43,469 nt of DNA from CAYLWW01 sp964387585. Lineage in GTDB: Bacteria > Pseudomonadota > Alphaproteobacteria > Rickettsiales > Midichloriaceae. The notes under the pieces are model-generated. The model saw only the letters and a program-made list of their open reading frames with translations. It did not search any database and had not been told where the DNA came from. Location of the stretch: contig CAYLWW010000002.1 in assembly GCA_964387585.1 (NCBI GenBank), forward strand, positions 1 through 43,469, read 5' to 3'. The translations under genes and the position numbers were made by a program. Shown here in pieces: positions 33,705 through 43,324 of the stretch. Every line of letters starts with the position of its first letter. Within the stretch, counting starts at the first letter, position 1.

Positions 33705-36155
33705 ATGGAACAAAATAAAGCTGAAGCTAACATTCATGGATCAGTAGAAAAGATAGTCTTTCGCAATGATGAAAATGGTTTTTCTGTTATAAGAGTAAAA
33801 GTTCAGGGAAACAAAGAGCTAATTACTGTGGTAGGTAATATTGTTAATATATCAGTAGGGGAAGCAATAAGTGCAACTGGTTGTTGGTTTAATGATACTA
33901 AGTATGGTATGCAATTGCGTGCTGATACCATTGTACTAGTTCTACCAACTACTGTAATAGGGATTAAGAAGTATTTAAGCTCAGGTCTGATTAAAGGTAT
34001 TGGTGCACATTTTGCTGAAAAAGTTGTATCAAAATTTGGTCTATATACTATTGATATAATTGAAAATAATCCTGAGCGTTTAACTGAAATAGATGGTATA
34101 GGGGTTGTTAGAGCTAAATTAATAAGCAAAAGTTGGCAAGATAATAAGCTAATACGTGATTTAATGATTTTTTTGCAAGGTCATGGTATTAGTGGTTCTT
34201 TGGCTAGTAAAATATTTCGTAGGTATCAACAGCAGTCTTTAAACATATTAAAAGAAGATCCGTATAGATTAGTTAAAGATATAAAAGGTATAGGTTTTCT
34301 TACTGCTGATAAGATAGCTATGAATTTAGGTGTAGAGTATAATTCACCTAAACGAGCTCAAGCAGCGGTTAGTTATATCTTAAGTGAAGCTAGTTCTAGT
34401 GGTCACTGTGCTTTACCATATTATGAGCTTTTAGATAAAGGTGTAAAACACCTAAATATAGATAGTGAATTATTAGAAGAGGCTTTATGTAGCGAATTAA
34501 GAAATAATAATTTAATTTCAATTCCTATTGATAGTGCTCATTTGATAGGTGATATTGAAAAAAAATACCATAAAAGTAATTTAGTTGAAAATAAGGTTGT
34601 TAACGATGATTTAGCTTTAGCGACTAGTAGTTTGATTTTCTTGCCTGTATATTTTTATTATGAGAGGCTAATAGCTAAGAAATTAGCCCTTATATCTAAG
34701 ATTGGTGAACCGTTAGGAAGAAATTTGCAAATTTCAGATGCTATAAGTTGGCTTAGTTCTAATTATCGCATAAGGCTATCAGATAGCCAGCAGCAAGCGC
34801 TACATACCATTGCCGATACCAAATTAGCTGTAGTGACTGGTGGCCCTGGTACTGGCAAAACTACTTTAATTAATTCGATTATTAAAGTTTTTACTGAATA
34901 TCAGAATAGCCTTAATAAAAGTGAAAAAAGTGAAAATTTTAGTTATTCTACTAATATTCAAAAAAGTGGGACTAAACTTAGAATAAAATTAGCAGCTCCT
35001 ACTGGTAGGGCAGCTAAAAGATTAGCTGAGAGCACTAGGCGCCCGGCAACAACTATTCATCGATTGTTAAAATTCGATCCTCAAATACAAAGCTTTACTT
35101 ATAATGAGAATAATCAGTTGTTGTGCGATTTGCTTATTATAGATGAAAGCTCAATGATTGATGTTTATCTTATGGCAACTTTATTGAAAGCTTTGCCTGT
35201 CTCTGCTAGTTTGATATTAGTAGGTGATGTTGATCAAATTCCTTCTGTTGGTCCCGGTCAAGTTTTAGCTGATATAATATCTTCTAATGTTGTTAGTGTG
35301 ATATGTCTCAATAAGATATTTAGACAAGCTGCTAATAGTCAAATAGTTACTAATGCTCACTTAATTAATAGGGGATATCTACCTAAGTTAAGTAAGGAGG
35401 AAAATCAGAGTGATTTTTGGTTTTTAGAAATGGATGATACTGAAAATATAGTAAAAAAAATTACAACATTGTTAAAGCATGAAATACCTAAAATAATTGC
35501 TAGCGGTAGTATATCATCCTTAAATAAATCTAATTTATTTAAAAGCAAGGTTGATATTAATGCTGATAATATTGAATGTACTGAAGAAAGCAGTATGATG
35601 AGTATGATAAAAGATGTGCAAGTATTATCACCTATGCAAAAGGGCGGTTTGGGTAGTAGGGCGCTTAATATAGAATTACAAAAAATTCTAAATCCTAATT
35701 ATCAAAGTAATAGTGTTGAAAAATTTGGTCAATTATATGCTTTCAATGATAAAGTAATGCAGATAGAGAATAATTATGATAAACTCGTTTTTAATGGCGA
35801 TATAGGATTTATTATTAAAGTTAATACTGAGGAACAGGTTTTAATAGTTGATTTTGATGGTCGTGAAATAGAGTATGACTTTAATGAATTAGACCAGTTG
35901 ACATTAGCTTATGCTATTACTATACATAAAGCTCAAGGTTCAGAGTACCCAATTGTTATACTGCCTATAGTAACAGCTCATTACATAATGCTAAATAAAA
36001 ATTTGTTGTATACTGCTATTACCAGAGGTAAAAGTTTAGTCATATTATTGGGGCAAAAAAAAGCTGTAGCAATGGCTGTACACAATAAAAGTACCTTAAA
36101 TAGATATTCTAAACTTAAAGATTGGCTAAACTATGATTTAACTTTAGCTGAGTAA
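33705..36155 (+). CDS. recD2: ATP-dependent 5'-3' DNA helicase, RecD2 family
   Basis: Superfamily 1B helicase that acts without RecB/RecC and takes part in repair and replication-fork maintenance. At 816 residues, the N-terminal OB-like region (HGSVEKIVFRNDENGFSVIR) and helix-hairpin-helix repeats (IKGIGAHFAEKVVSKFG, IDGIGVVRAKLI, IKGIGFLTADKI) mark RecD2 rather than RecD. Helicase motifs are VVTGGPGTGKTTLIN (Walker A), LLIIDESSMIDV (Walker B), LVGDVDQIPSVGPGQVL, and the C-terminal YAITIHKAQGSEYPIVILP. An insertion of about 40 low-complexity residues (IASGSISSLNKSNLFKSKVD) sits between the two motor domains. It is transcribed with dnaE and hslV neighbours. Confidence 0.93.
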   Translation: MEQNKAEANIHGSVEKIVFRNDENGFSVIRVKVQGNKELITVVGNIVNISVGEAISATGCWFNDTKYGMQLRADTIVLVLPTTVIGIKKYLSSGLIKGIGAHFAEKVVSKFGLYTIDIIENNPERLTEIDGIGVVRAKLISKSWQDNKLIRDLMIFLQGHGISGSLASKIFRRYQQQSLNILKEDPYRLVKDIKGIGFLTADKIAMNLGVEYNSPKRAQAAVSYILSEASSSGHCALPYYELLDKGVKHLNIDSELLEEALCSELRNNNLISIPIDSAHLIGDIEKKYHKSNLVENKVVNDDLALATSSLIFLPVYFYYERLIAKKLALISKIGEPLGRNLQISDAISWLSSNYRIRLSDSQQQALHTIADTKLAVVTGGPGTGKTTLINSIIKVFTEYQNSLNKSEKSENFSYSTNIQKSGTKLRIKLAAPTGRAAKRLAESTRRPATTIHRLLKFDPQIQSFTYNENNQLLCDLLIIDESSMIDVYLMATLLKALPVSASLILVGDVDQIPSVGPGQVLADIISSNVVSVICLNKIFRQAANSQIVTNAHLINRGYLPKLSKEENQSDFWFLEMDDTENIVKKITTLLKHEIPKIIASGSISSLNKSNLFKSKVDINADNIECTEESSMMSMIKDVQVLSPMQKGGLGSRALNIELQKILNPNYQSNSVEKFGQLYAFNDKVMQIENNYDKLVFNGDIGFIIKVNTEEQVLIVDFDGREIEYDFNELDQLTLAYAITIHKAQGSEYPIVILPIVTAHYIMLNKNLLYTAITRGKSLVILLGQKKAVAMAVHNKSTLNRYSKLKDWLNYDLTLAE

Positions 36156-36271
36156 GTTTTCGCTATATATCTTGCAGCATTGATGCAAAATTTCTGTAGA
36201 TTGCAATAAAATGAAGTTGGAAAAATTAAGCTTGTATTAATAAATATCAAAACTCTTAGAAATATAATATC

Positions 36272-36826
36272 ATGGAACACACTAATTCAAACATTTGGTA
36301 TGGTACTACTATAATAGCGGTAAGAAAAAACAATCAAGTTGTTATAGGCGGTGATGGGCAAGTAAGTTTGGGCCATACTATAGTAAAATCTTCTGCTAAT
36401 AAATTAAGAAAGTTTGCTAGAGGTACTATTATATCAGGTTTTGCTGGCGCTACTGCTGATGCATTTACTTTATTTGAGCGCTTAGAAGCAAAATTAGAAG
36501 CTCATCCTAAGCAGCTAGTACGTTCAGCTGTAGAGTTAGCTAAAGATTGGCGTACAGACAAGTACTTGCGCAGGCTAGAAGCTATGATGATAGTAGCTGA
36601 TAGTGAAGTTACTTTGGTCATTTCTGGTAGTGGCGATGTTCTTGAGCCGGAAAGCGGTATAGCGGCAATAGGATCGGGGGGTAATTACGCTTTAGCAGCA
36701 GCTCAGGCATTGTTAGATAATTCTGAGCTAAATTCTGAGGAGATTGTTAGAGCTTCAATGAAAATTGCTTCTAAGATTTGCGTATATACTAATGATAATC
36801 TTAATTTGGAAAAATTAGAGTGGTAA
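36272..36826 (+). CDS. hslV: ATP-dependent protease subunit HslV
   Basis: Threonine peptidase of the HslVU (ClpQY) protease. At 184 residues it has a short propeptide MEHTNSNIWYG, after which the mature N-terminal nucleophile is Thr12 in GTTIIAV. Conserved elements are GGDGQVSLGHTIVK, FAGATADAFTLFERLE, VELAKDWRTDKYLRRLEAMM and the sodium-binding GSGGNYALAAAQALL. The ATPase hslU, normally the next gene, is absent; lolC follows 93 bases later. hslU must be elsewhere for HslV to work. Confidence 0.96.
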   Translation: MEHTNSNIWYGTTIIAVRKNNQVVIGGDGQVSLGHTIVKSSANKLRKFARGTIISGFAGATADAFTLFERLEAKLEAHPKQLVRSAVELAKDWRTDKYLRRLEAMMIVADSEVTLVISGSGDVLEPESGIAAIGSGGNYALAAAQALLDNSELNSEEIVRASMKIASKICVYTNDNLNLEKLEW

Positions 36827-36919
36827 TTCTTGAAATTTTTCTTTTATCTCTCTGATAAATCAAAATTTGATGCATTAATTTAGTGCGTTATAGTTATAAT
36901 ATATTGAAAAAATTAGTCG

Positions 36920-38155
36920 ATGTTTGAGCTATTCATTGCATTACGTTATCTTTTTACAAAGAAAAAAGAGCGATTTATATCCATAATTAATATTTTTGCT
37001 TTAAGTGGTATAGCATTGGGTGTTGCTACCTTAATTATAGTGATGTCAGTTATGAATGGTTATGAATCTGAGCTGATTAAAAGAATAGTTGGTATTAAAG
37101 GTCATTTAACCATTACTGGTATTAGTAATTCTATTTCTGACTATGATAAATTAGGAAGGAGTTTAAAAGAACTTGAAGGAGTAACTTTTATGGCACCTGT
37201 GGTAGAAGGTCAAGCTATGGTTACTTCTAATAACCAAGTATCTGGAGCAATTATAAGAGGTATGAATGGTGATGATTTATCTAATAAACCTATTATGAAA
37301 AATGCTTTAGTATTTGGCAGTTGGGATGATTTTTCTTTAAATAAAGGTGTTATAGTAGGAAGTGTTTTAGCTAATCAACTTGGAATAAATGTGGGTGAGC
37401 AAATTAAAATAATAGCACCTAATACTAACAGTACTATCATAGGTAGTGTTCCTAGAATGAAGACTTTTGATGTAGTTGGTATATTTGATGTAGGGATGTA
37501 TGAGTATAATGCTAGCACAATTTTTATGCCTATTAATTTAGCTCAATTATTATTTCAAAATTATTTTGAAATTAGTTACTTTGAGTTAATGGTTTCAAGA
37601 TTAAAAGAATTAAGTGAAATCAAAGAGTTACTTATAACTAATTTAGGCTCTGGTTTTGTGGTTACTGATTGGGAAATGGCTAATGAAGCTTTTATTCAAG
37701 GATTAAGAATTGAGCGTAATGTTATGTTCCTTATTTTATCATTAATAATAATAATTGCTGCATTTAATATTATTTCTAGTTTAATGGTTTTAGTAAAAGA
37801 TAAGAGTAAAGGTATTGCTATACTTAGAACGATTGGTGCTAGCAGAGCTTCAGTAGTGAAGATTTTTGTTATTTATGGTTTCTTGATTGGATTTATAGGA
37901 ACAGTAATAGGAAGCGTTTTAGGTGTATTATTTACCTTAAATATTGAATCTATTAGAAAATTTTTAGAAAAAATTACCGGAGTTACTATATTTGATCCAG
38001 TTATTTATTTTTTAACTAGCTTACCTGCAGAGCTTGGTATGCTGCAAGTAAGCTACATAATTGTTATGTCTCTTATTTTATCTTTTATTGCTACTATTTA
38101 TCCGGCATTTAAAATAGCAACTATATCGCCAATTGAGACTTTAAGAAATGAGTAA
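36920..38155 (+). CDS. lolC: Lipoprotein-releasing ABC transporter permease LolC/LolE
   Basis: Inner-membrane permease that extracts mature lipoproteins and hands them to LolA. At 411 residues the typical FtsX-like layout is seen: a basic N-terminus FELFIALRYLFTKKKERFIS, a first membrane helix at about 24-46 (GIALGVATLIIVMSVMNGYE), a large periplasmic domain to about 265, and three C-terminal helices with KGIAILRTIGASRASVVKIF and ATIYPAFKIATISPIETLRN. Alphaproteobacteria usually have one permease serving as both LolC and LolE, so the symbol is nominal. The ATPase lolD is not adjacent. Its stop is 4 bases from the convergent Ntn hydrolase gene. Confidence 0.9.
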   Translation: MFELFIALRYLFTKKKERFISIINIFALSGIALGVATLIIVMSVMNGYESELIKRIVGIKGHLTITGISNSISDYDKLGRSLKELEGVTFMAPVVEGQAMVTSNNQVSGAIIRGMNGDDLSNKPIMKNALVFGSWDDFSLNKGVIVGSVLANQLGINVGEQIKIIAPNTNSTIIGSVPRMKTFDVVGIFDVGMYEYNASTIFMPINLAQLLFQNYFEISYFELMVSRLKELSEIKELLITNLGSGFVVTDWEMANEAFIQGLRIERNVMFLILSLIIIIAAFNIISSLMVLVKDKSKGIAILRTIGASRASVVKIFVIYGFLIGFIGTVIGSVLGVLFTLNIESIRKFLEKITGVTIFDPVIYFLTSLPAELGMLQVSYIIVMSLILSFIATIYPAFKIATISPIETLRNE

Positions 38156-38159
38156 TAAA

Positions 38160-39410
38160 CTACTGCGTATTATCTATATAGTTAGATGGTAATACTTGGA
38201 TTAGTACTCCACATGATAATGTATTTTCAGCTAGTGGACTATATAACCCGTCTGGTACATCATTAAAACATGAATTAAGATCAAAGCTACTCCATGTACT
38301 ATTTTCGTTTTCAGAAATTCTTAGATGTAATTTCCTTAAACCATGCTCATAAGCTATTTGATATATTGTTGAATCCCAGCTAGCTCCTCCAGAGCTAATA
38401 CTATCGCTTAGTGCCTTTTTGACATCCGCTACATCATACTTTTTCTCTTCTTTAAAGTGCTTTAGTATATTATCTCTTCTACTAACTCCTAGCCATGTAG
38501 AATTATCTGTTGCTTCAGGTATCTCTGTCCAGGTTTGGTTAAGATAAAAATTGGTTGAAGCAAATACATGATCAGGGTGGGGTGTATAGGTTTTTAGTCC
38601 TAGGTTTGATGAATATTCGAATGATTTAGTTTTCGTTCCGTCAGCTACGTTGATGATTAAAGAATAATCTGATAAAATAGAAGAGAGATGCTTTTCTAAT
38701 TGATTTAATGATTTAGAGCTTTGAGATGCCTCTAGCAGATTAATTAACAATGATATTCTATTATTGTCTACTTGATAACCTCCTGATGGCATACCATTAT
38801 TGAGTTCTATAAACACATCTTTTTCGTTTACGCAGGTAGGGCAATATATTTGCCCAGCCATTCCTATGGAAGCGGTTGATACTGCTCCTGCTTCTTTCAT
38901 CATTAGCACTACAAGATGCTTAGCAGATTCGTCAAATGGCTTTGGGTAATCGTAGTTTCTTCCTATTATTGTGCTACCTGTCTTTGATTCAGCAGGAGGG
39001 ATGCTTACGAAAGAGCATGCAGCTACTTCAGCTTTATCGGTTTCAGTCACTATTTGAGCATTTTTACTTTTACTCTCTGCTAATAATGGTAGTAATGTTT
39101 CCATGCCATTCACTACTATTAGATTTTCTGTAGTGAGATTGGCAGCTTTAGCAGCACTCTCAATCATCTCCTGGTAGCCACTAGGGTATTTATCAAATAA
39201 TATTTTAGCTTTGTCTACGAGTTTTTCATAATCAATGTCATGCTTTATTACAAAGTAATCGTAAAGTATATCATGTACTTTTGTAAGTTCTTGTTTTAAT
39301 GCTGTTCCATATTTTTTTCCCATTTCTTTTTTTGTTCCGGATACAACTAAAAGTTGTGGTACACTTGATTTTAGCGTTTCTATTTGATTTGATTGTAGTA
39401 TATCAGACAT
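38160..39410 (-). CDS. C45-type Ntn hydrolase (acyl-CoA:6-aminopenicillanate acyltransferase-like)
   Basis: At 416 residues it resembles the autoproteolytic Ntn hydrolases of peptidase family C45. The expected nucleophile is Cys132 in EVAACSFVSIPP, followed by STIIGRNYDYPKPF, where the Arg-Asn-x-Asp block stabilises the active site. FIELNNGMPSGGY and the later HPDHVFASTNFYLN with SRRDNILKHF are also family-like. The N-terminal 131 residues would be released as the alpha chain. No signal peptide is present. Relatives hydrolyse or transfer acyl groups on beta-lactams, bile salts or N-acyl amines; the substrate here is unknown. An alternative is the closely related penicillin V acylase/choloylglycine hydrolase group. 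It stands alone on the minus strand. Confidence 0.75.
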   Translation of the reverse strand: MSDILQSNQIETLKSSVPQLLVVSGTKKEMGKKYGTALKQELTKVHDILYDYFVIKHDIDYEKLVDKAKILFDKYPSGYQEMIESAAKAANLTTENLIVVNGMETLLPLLAESKSKNAQIVTETDKAEVAACSFVSIPPAESKTGSTIIGRNYDYPKPFDESAKHLVVLMMKEAGAVSTASIGMAGQIYCPTCVNEKDVFIELNNGMPSGGYQVDNNRISLLINLLEASQSSKSLNQLEKHLSSILSDYSLIINVADGTKTKSFEYSSNLGLKTYTPHPDHVFASTNFYLNQTWTEIPEATDNSTWLGVSRRDNILKHFKEEKKYDVADVKKALSDSISSGGASWDSTIYQIAYEHGLRKLHLRISENENSTWSSFDLNSCFNDVPDGLYSPLAENTLSCGVLIQVLPSNYIDNTQ

Positions 39411-39731
39411 AGTTAGATAAAGATTTACTTAAGTTAAAATAAAGAATTTTTACTCTGATAAAGCCTGAAAAGTTTTATATATTTTATACTTATTAAGCTT
39501 TTTTTATTTTTTAAAGGCTTTAACCTAATAATAGGACTTGATGGTAACACTTTTTATTATATATGCAATAACAATTTGTTATCTTATTAATTAATTTAAG
39601 TTGTTTTAATATAAGTAAGAATTGTCTATTATTTCTTTATAATAATAGGTTTTACCACTAAATAATTATTATTTTTTTAAAAGTTTTGCGATCAACTTGA
39701 AGTTGTATTAGCTATTCTGAATAGGTATTTT
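39411..39731. other. 321-base gene-free gap
   Basis: AT-rich DNA upstream of the Ntn hydrolase and downstream of yciB, both minus-strand. No coding trace, RNA-like fold or repeat was seen. It should hold the Ntn hydrolase promoter. Confidence 0.4.
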
Positions 39732-40268
39732 TCAATCTTTGACTTTTATATTATTTTTCCAGTACAATAACTGAATTATAGTTAGTAAAAGTGTTAAAAG
39801 TGGTATAACAAATACTTTGAAATTAACCCAATTTTCTTCTGAAAAATTACGCCAAACTATTTCGTTTAGCACTGCGCATAAACAAAAAAAGGCAAGCCAT
39901 TGTTTTGATATGGTGGTCCATTGCTTTTCATCTAATTCAATAATATTACCTAGAACACTTTTTATTACTATTTTATTACGTAATAATCCTATTCCAACTA
40001 TGCTTGCGAAAATCAAGTAAATTATAGTTGGTTTTATTTTTAGAAAGTTTAGGTTATTGGTAATAATACTTATTGTTCCAAGTATTAATAAAAATAAGCT
40101 TGCAATAATTGCTAAAGGTGATAACTTCTTATGCTTAATGTAAGATATAGTAAGACTAACTAAGGTAGCGCATATTATGACTATAGTAGCTATTTTCATT
40201 CCATACAGTTTATAACTTATGAAAAAAGATAATGCTGGTAGTAGTTCTACTAAAACGTTGCTATTCAT
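39732..40268 (-). CDS. yciB: Septation protein A / YciB family inner-membrane protein
   Basis: A 178-residue protein with five to six membrane helices, once called intracellular septation protein A (IspZ) and now linked to envelope synthesis. Conserved features are ELLPALSFFISYKLYGM at the start, FLKIKPTIIYLIFASI in the middle, then LLRNKIVIKSVLGNIIELDE, and the hallmark CAVLNEIVWRNFSEENWVNF. The length is normal. It is read leftward, with a 158-base divergent gap to the DUF2066 gene. Confidence 0.93.
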   Translation of the reverse strand: MNSNVLVELLPALSFFISYKLYGMKIATIVIICATLVSLTISYIKHKKLSPLAIIASLFLLILGTISIITNNLNFLKIKPTIIYLIFASIVGIGLLRNKIVIKSVLGNIIELDEKQWTTISKQWLAFFCLCAVLNEIVWRNFSEENWVNFKVFVIPLLTLLLTIIQLLYWKNNIKVKD

Positions 40269-40413
40269 ATATTTATTGGAGATAGCCTGAGTGAAAAATA
40301 TTTTAAGTCATTAAGTTAATAAACAAACAAAGTCAAGTTCATAATTAATAATAATTTCATTATATATTGGTATTCTAGAAGTTATATTTATCCGATTGTA
40401 TGTTCATTTATAG

Positions 40414-40419
40414 TATAAT
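40414..40419 (+). promoter_or_regulatory. Perfect TATAAT box 7 bases before the DUF2066 ATG
   Basis: TATAAT lies so close to the ATG at 40427 that, if used, transcription would begin at or next to the start codon, giving a leaderless mRNA. No good -35 box is seen 17 bases upstream (TCCGAT). Either this is background AT sequence or the true start codon lies further in. Confidence 0.25.
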
Positions 40420-40426
40420 ATAAACA

Positions 40427-41575
40427 ATGTTATTTTATAGTTATAATAGCTTTCCTATATTTAAAAATATTAGGATATCATCAGTACTTTTTATCACTTA
40501 CGTTGTAACCAGTATCTTTTTTTGTTTTGCTTCCTATGCTAATGATATTGATAATCAACTAGATGTAAATGATCCATTTTTAATAAAAGGATTAAAAATT
40601 CAAGTAGATTCAGGTAATTTAGAAGATTCTAGAGATATGGCTTTAGATTTAGTGGCTGAAGAAGGTTTTAACCGTTTAGTTGAGCGTATATCTGTTAGTG
40701 AAGGTTATCAGAAGGTCAAAGGATTACAGAATTCAATCAATTTTGAGGATTATGTAGATAGCTATAGTATAGTTAGTCAGCGTATGACTTCTCATTCCTA
40801 CATGGCTACATTAGATGTAAAATTCAAAGAAGATAAAGTAAAAGCATTTTTAAATAACTTAGGAGCCCGTTATGGTGATAGTTACTCTAATAGTAGTTTG
40901 ATTATTCCTATCTTATATTCTCCTAGCAGTGATAAAGTAAAATATAAAATTTGGGGCAAAGGTGAATGGCAAGATGCTTGGGGTTTGGTGCCAGCTCAAG
41001 TAGGTTTAATGAAGTTTCAGGTAATAGTAGGTGAATTAAATGATGTGGAAGTAATCAATCACTTGACTATTTTATTAGATCCTTATGAAAAATTTTATAG
41101 GGCATTAGAACAACATAATTCTCAAGATTTAATTATAATTTGGGCTGAGCTAGTTAACACTCATTTAGAAGTAAATCTTAGGTTCTTAGGGCAAGATTAT
41201 AACTACAATAAGTTTACTGAATATAATAAAAAGGTAAACGAGAGCGATAAAGATTTTTATATAAGAGTTGTGAATGATTTGTTATTAAAAATAGATTCAT
41301 CTTGGAAAGGGGAAAAAAGCTTTAAAGATCCTGTTGTTTATTACTCTAATGTAAAAGTAATGGTAAAAAAACCTAGTGATTGGAATATTATTAGAAATAT
41401 TTTGAGCAGTATTGAACAAATTAAAAATTATAAGATTACTGCAAATTCTATTGAAGCGATTAATTTAGAGCTAGATTATACAGTAGCACCACCAACTTTA
41501 AGCACAATTTTATTACAAAAAGGCATTAAAGTTGTAAAGAAAGGTGAAGATTTATTCCTGGAACTTAAGAAGTAA
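40427..41575 (+). CDS. DUF2066 domain-containing exported protein
   Basis: A 382-residue protein with a signal sequence or anchor at about 17-40 (SVLFITYVVTSIFFCFASYA), presumably cleaved near YANDID. The DUF2066 features follow: SRDMALDLVAEEGFNRLVER early, SYSIVSQRMTSHSYMATLDV, and VKFKEDKVKAFLNNLGARYG. A middle LIIPILYSPSSD with KIWGKGEWQDAWG matches the V-P-(I/V)-L-Y block I know from alphaproteobacterial members. Family function is unknown and the protein is probably periplasmic. gpmI follows after 66 bases in the same direction. Confidence 0.75.
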   Translation: MLFYSYNSFPIFKNIRISSVLFITYVVTSIFFCFASYANDIDNQLDVNDPFLIKGLKIQVDSGNLEDSRDMALDLVAEEGFNRLVERISVSEGYQKVKGLQNSINFEDYVDSYSIVSQRMTSHSYMATLDVKFKEDKVKAFLNNLGARYGDSYSNSSLIIPILYSPSSDKVKYKIWGKGEWQDAWGLVPAQVGLMKFQVIVGELNDVEVINHLTILLDPYEKFYRALEQHNSQDLIIIWAELVNTHLEVNLRFLGQDYNYNKFTEYNKKVNESDKDFYIRVVNDLLLKIDSSWKGEKSFKDPVVYYSNVKVMVKKPSDWNIIRNILSSIEQIKNYKITANSIEAINLELDYTVAPPTLSTILLQKGIKVVKKGEDLFLELKK

Positions 41576-41641
41576 AAGTAATTAGTAAAGAGTGACTTAA
41601 TTAAGTGCGCCACTATTATTCAATAAATATTTAAGATATAT

Positions 41642-43279
41642 ATGAGTATGGATAATATCGATAAAAAAGTAGTTTTATGTATCTTAGATGGTTTAGGATA
41701 TACTAAGAGTCATTCTAACAATGCCTTTTATTCAGCTAAAACTCCTATGTTTGATTTACTTTTTTCGCATGCTCCTAATACATTACTTAGCGCTAGTGGA
41801 ATTATTGTAGGATTACCTGATGATAATTGCATAGGAAATTCAGAAGTGGGTCATTTAACAATAGGTAGTGGGAGAACTGTAAAGCAAGGCTTATCTAATA
41901 TAAACGAATATATAGCACAAGGTAAGTTAGCTAATAATGAGAAGTTATTAGCTATGATAAGGGAATTAGAATCATTACCTCAGGCTAGTTGTCATTTATT
42001 AGTTTTATTATCTGATGGAGGAGTGCATTCTCATATAAATCATCTATTTTCTTTAATTTCCATATTAATCCAACATGATATTAATATAAAGTTGCATATA
42101 TTTACTGATGGCAGAGATGTTCCTCCTAAAAGTGCTTTGCTTTATTATGAGGAAATAAAAAATAGGATTTCAGGTGTTAATGATGATAAATTGATGATAG
42201 CTAGTATTAGTGGTCGTTATTATGCTATGGATAGAGATAAGAAATTTGATAGGACTGCACTAGCTTATTCTGCAATAGCTTTTGGTGATAGCAGTGTAAA
42301 ATTCAGTCAAAATGATGAAAATGATAATTTATTATCGGTTGAAGGTTTAATCAAAGCTAGTTATGGTAATGGCATAAATGATGAATTTATTATTCCTAGC
42401 GCTAATATTTCATATTCTGGGATACAAAAAAGTGATTCTATAATAATGCTAAATTTTAGGGCTGATAGGGTTCGTCAAATACTTAGTATGCTTTTAATGC
42501 CTGAATCTTTAAAACCTTTTAATTGCAATCAACTAAATTTTAAGCGTGCTTTAGAGATTACAAATGCTATTAGTTGCTGTTTAGGTTTTAGTAAATACTC
42601 CACAATATTGAGTGAAAGCATTGTTAATTTATTTCCTGATATAAAAGTTGAAGATACTTTGGGTTACGTCCTATCTTCTCATGGTAAAAAACAGCTGAGA
42701 TTGGCAGAAACAGAGAAATATGCTCACGTTACTTTTTTCTTTAATGGTGGTGTTGAAGAGCAATTTGCTGGAGAGGATAGGGTTATAATACCTTCCCCTA
42801 ATGTTGCTACTTATGATTTGAAACCTGAGATGTCAGCTTTAGAAGTTACGGATAGCTTGATTCAGGCTATGCAAAGCCAGTGCTACGATTTTATATGTGT
42901 TAATTTTGCTAATGCTGATATGGTAGGGCATACTGGTAATATAAAAGCCGCTATTACTGCATGTGAAGTTTTGGATAATTGTATAAAAAAAATTGTGGAT
43001 AATTTACCTTTAAATACGGATTTATTAATTACCTCTGATCATGGTAATGTTGAAGAAATGTTTAATTTTGAATCAAATCAACCTCATACTGCTCATACTA
43101 AAAATTTAGTTCCTTTTATATATGTTAATAAAGAACTTTTATTAGCTTATAATAATACTGAGGAAAAAATCAATCTACGTATTAGTAATGCTAGCTTAGC
43201 TGATGTTGCTCCCACGATATTGGATTTATTACGCTTACCTAAGCCTTTGGCTATGACTGGGAAGTCCTTAATCTCTTAA
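41642..43279 (+). CDS. gpmI: 2,3-bisphosphoglycerate-independent phosphoglycerate mutase
   Basis: Manganese-dependent enzyme that interconverts 3- and 2-phosphoglycerate in lower glycolysis or gluconeogenesis. At 545 residues it is about 30 longer than the usual 510-515. The phosphoserine nucleophile is Ser67 in IGNSEVGHLTIGSGR. Metal and substrate blocks are CILDGLGYTKSHSNNA, LLSDGGVHSHINHL, FTDGRDVPPKSAL, ISGRYYAMDRDKKFDR, LNFRADRVRQIL, ETEKYAHVTFFFNGG, NFANADMVGHTG, TSDHGNVEEM and PHTAHTKNLVPF, all intact. Its presence indicates that at least the lower glycolytic or gluconeogenic arm is retained, unlike in Rickettsia proper. Confidence 0.96.
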   Translation: MSMDNIDKKVVLCILDGLGYTKSHSNNAFYSAKTPMFDLLFSHAPNTLLSASGIIVGLPDDNCIGNSEVGHLTIGSGRTVKQGLSNINEYIAQGKLANNEKLLAMIRELESLPQASCHLLVLLSDGGVHSHINHLFSLISILIQHDINIKLHIFTDGRDVPPKSALLYYEEIKNRISGVNDDKLMIASISGRYYAMDRDKKFDRTALAYSAIAFGDSSVKFSQNDENDNLLSVEGLIKASYGNGINDEFIIPSANISYSGIQKSDSIIMLNFRADRVRQILSMLLMPESLKPFNCNQLNFKRALEITNAISCCLGFSKYSTILSESIVNLFPDIKVEDTLGYVLSSHGKKQLRLAETEKYAHVTFFFNGGVEEQFAGEDRVIIPSPNVATYDLKPEMSALEVTDSLIQAMQSQCYDFICVNFANADMVGHTGNIKAAITACEVLDNCIKKIVDNLPLNTDLLITSDHGNVEEMFNFESNQPHTAHTKNLVPFIYVNKELLLAYNNTEEKINLRISNASLADVAPTILDLLRLPKPLAMTGKSLIS

Positions 43280-43324
43280 ATAATTTTGATATTTATAGCT
43301 AAGGCATTATATATAAAGCGGATT

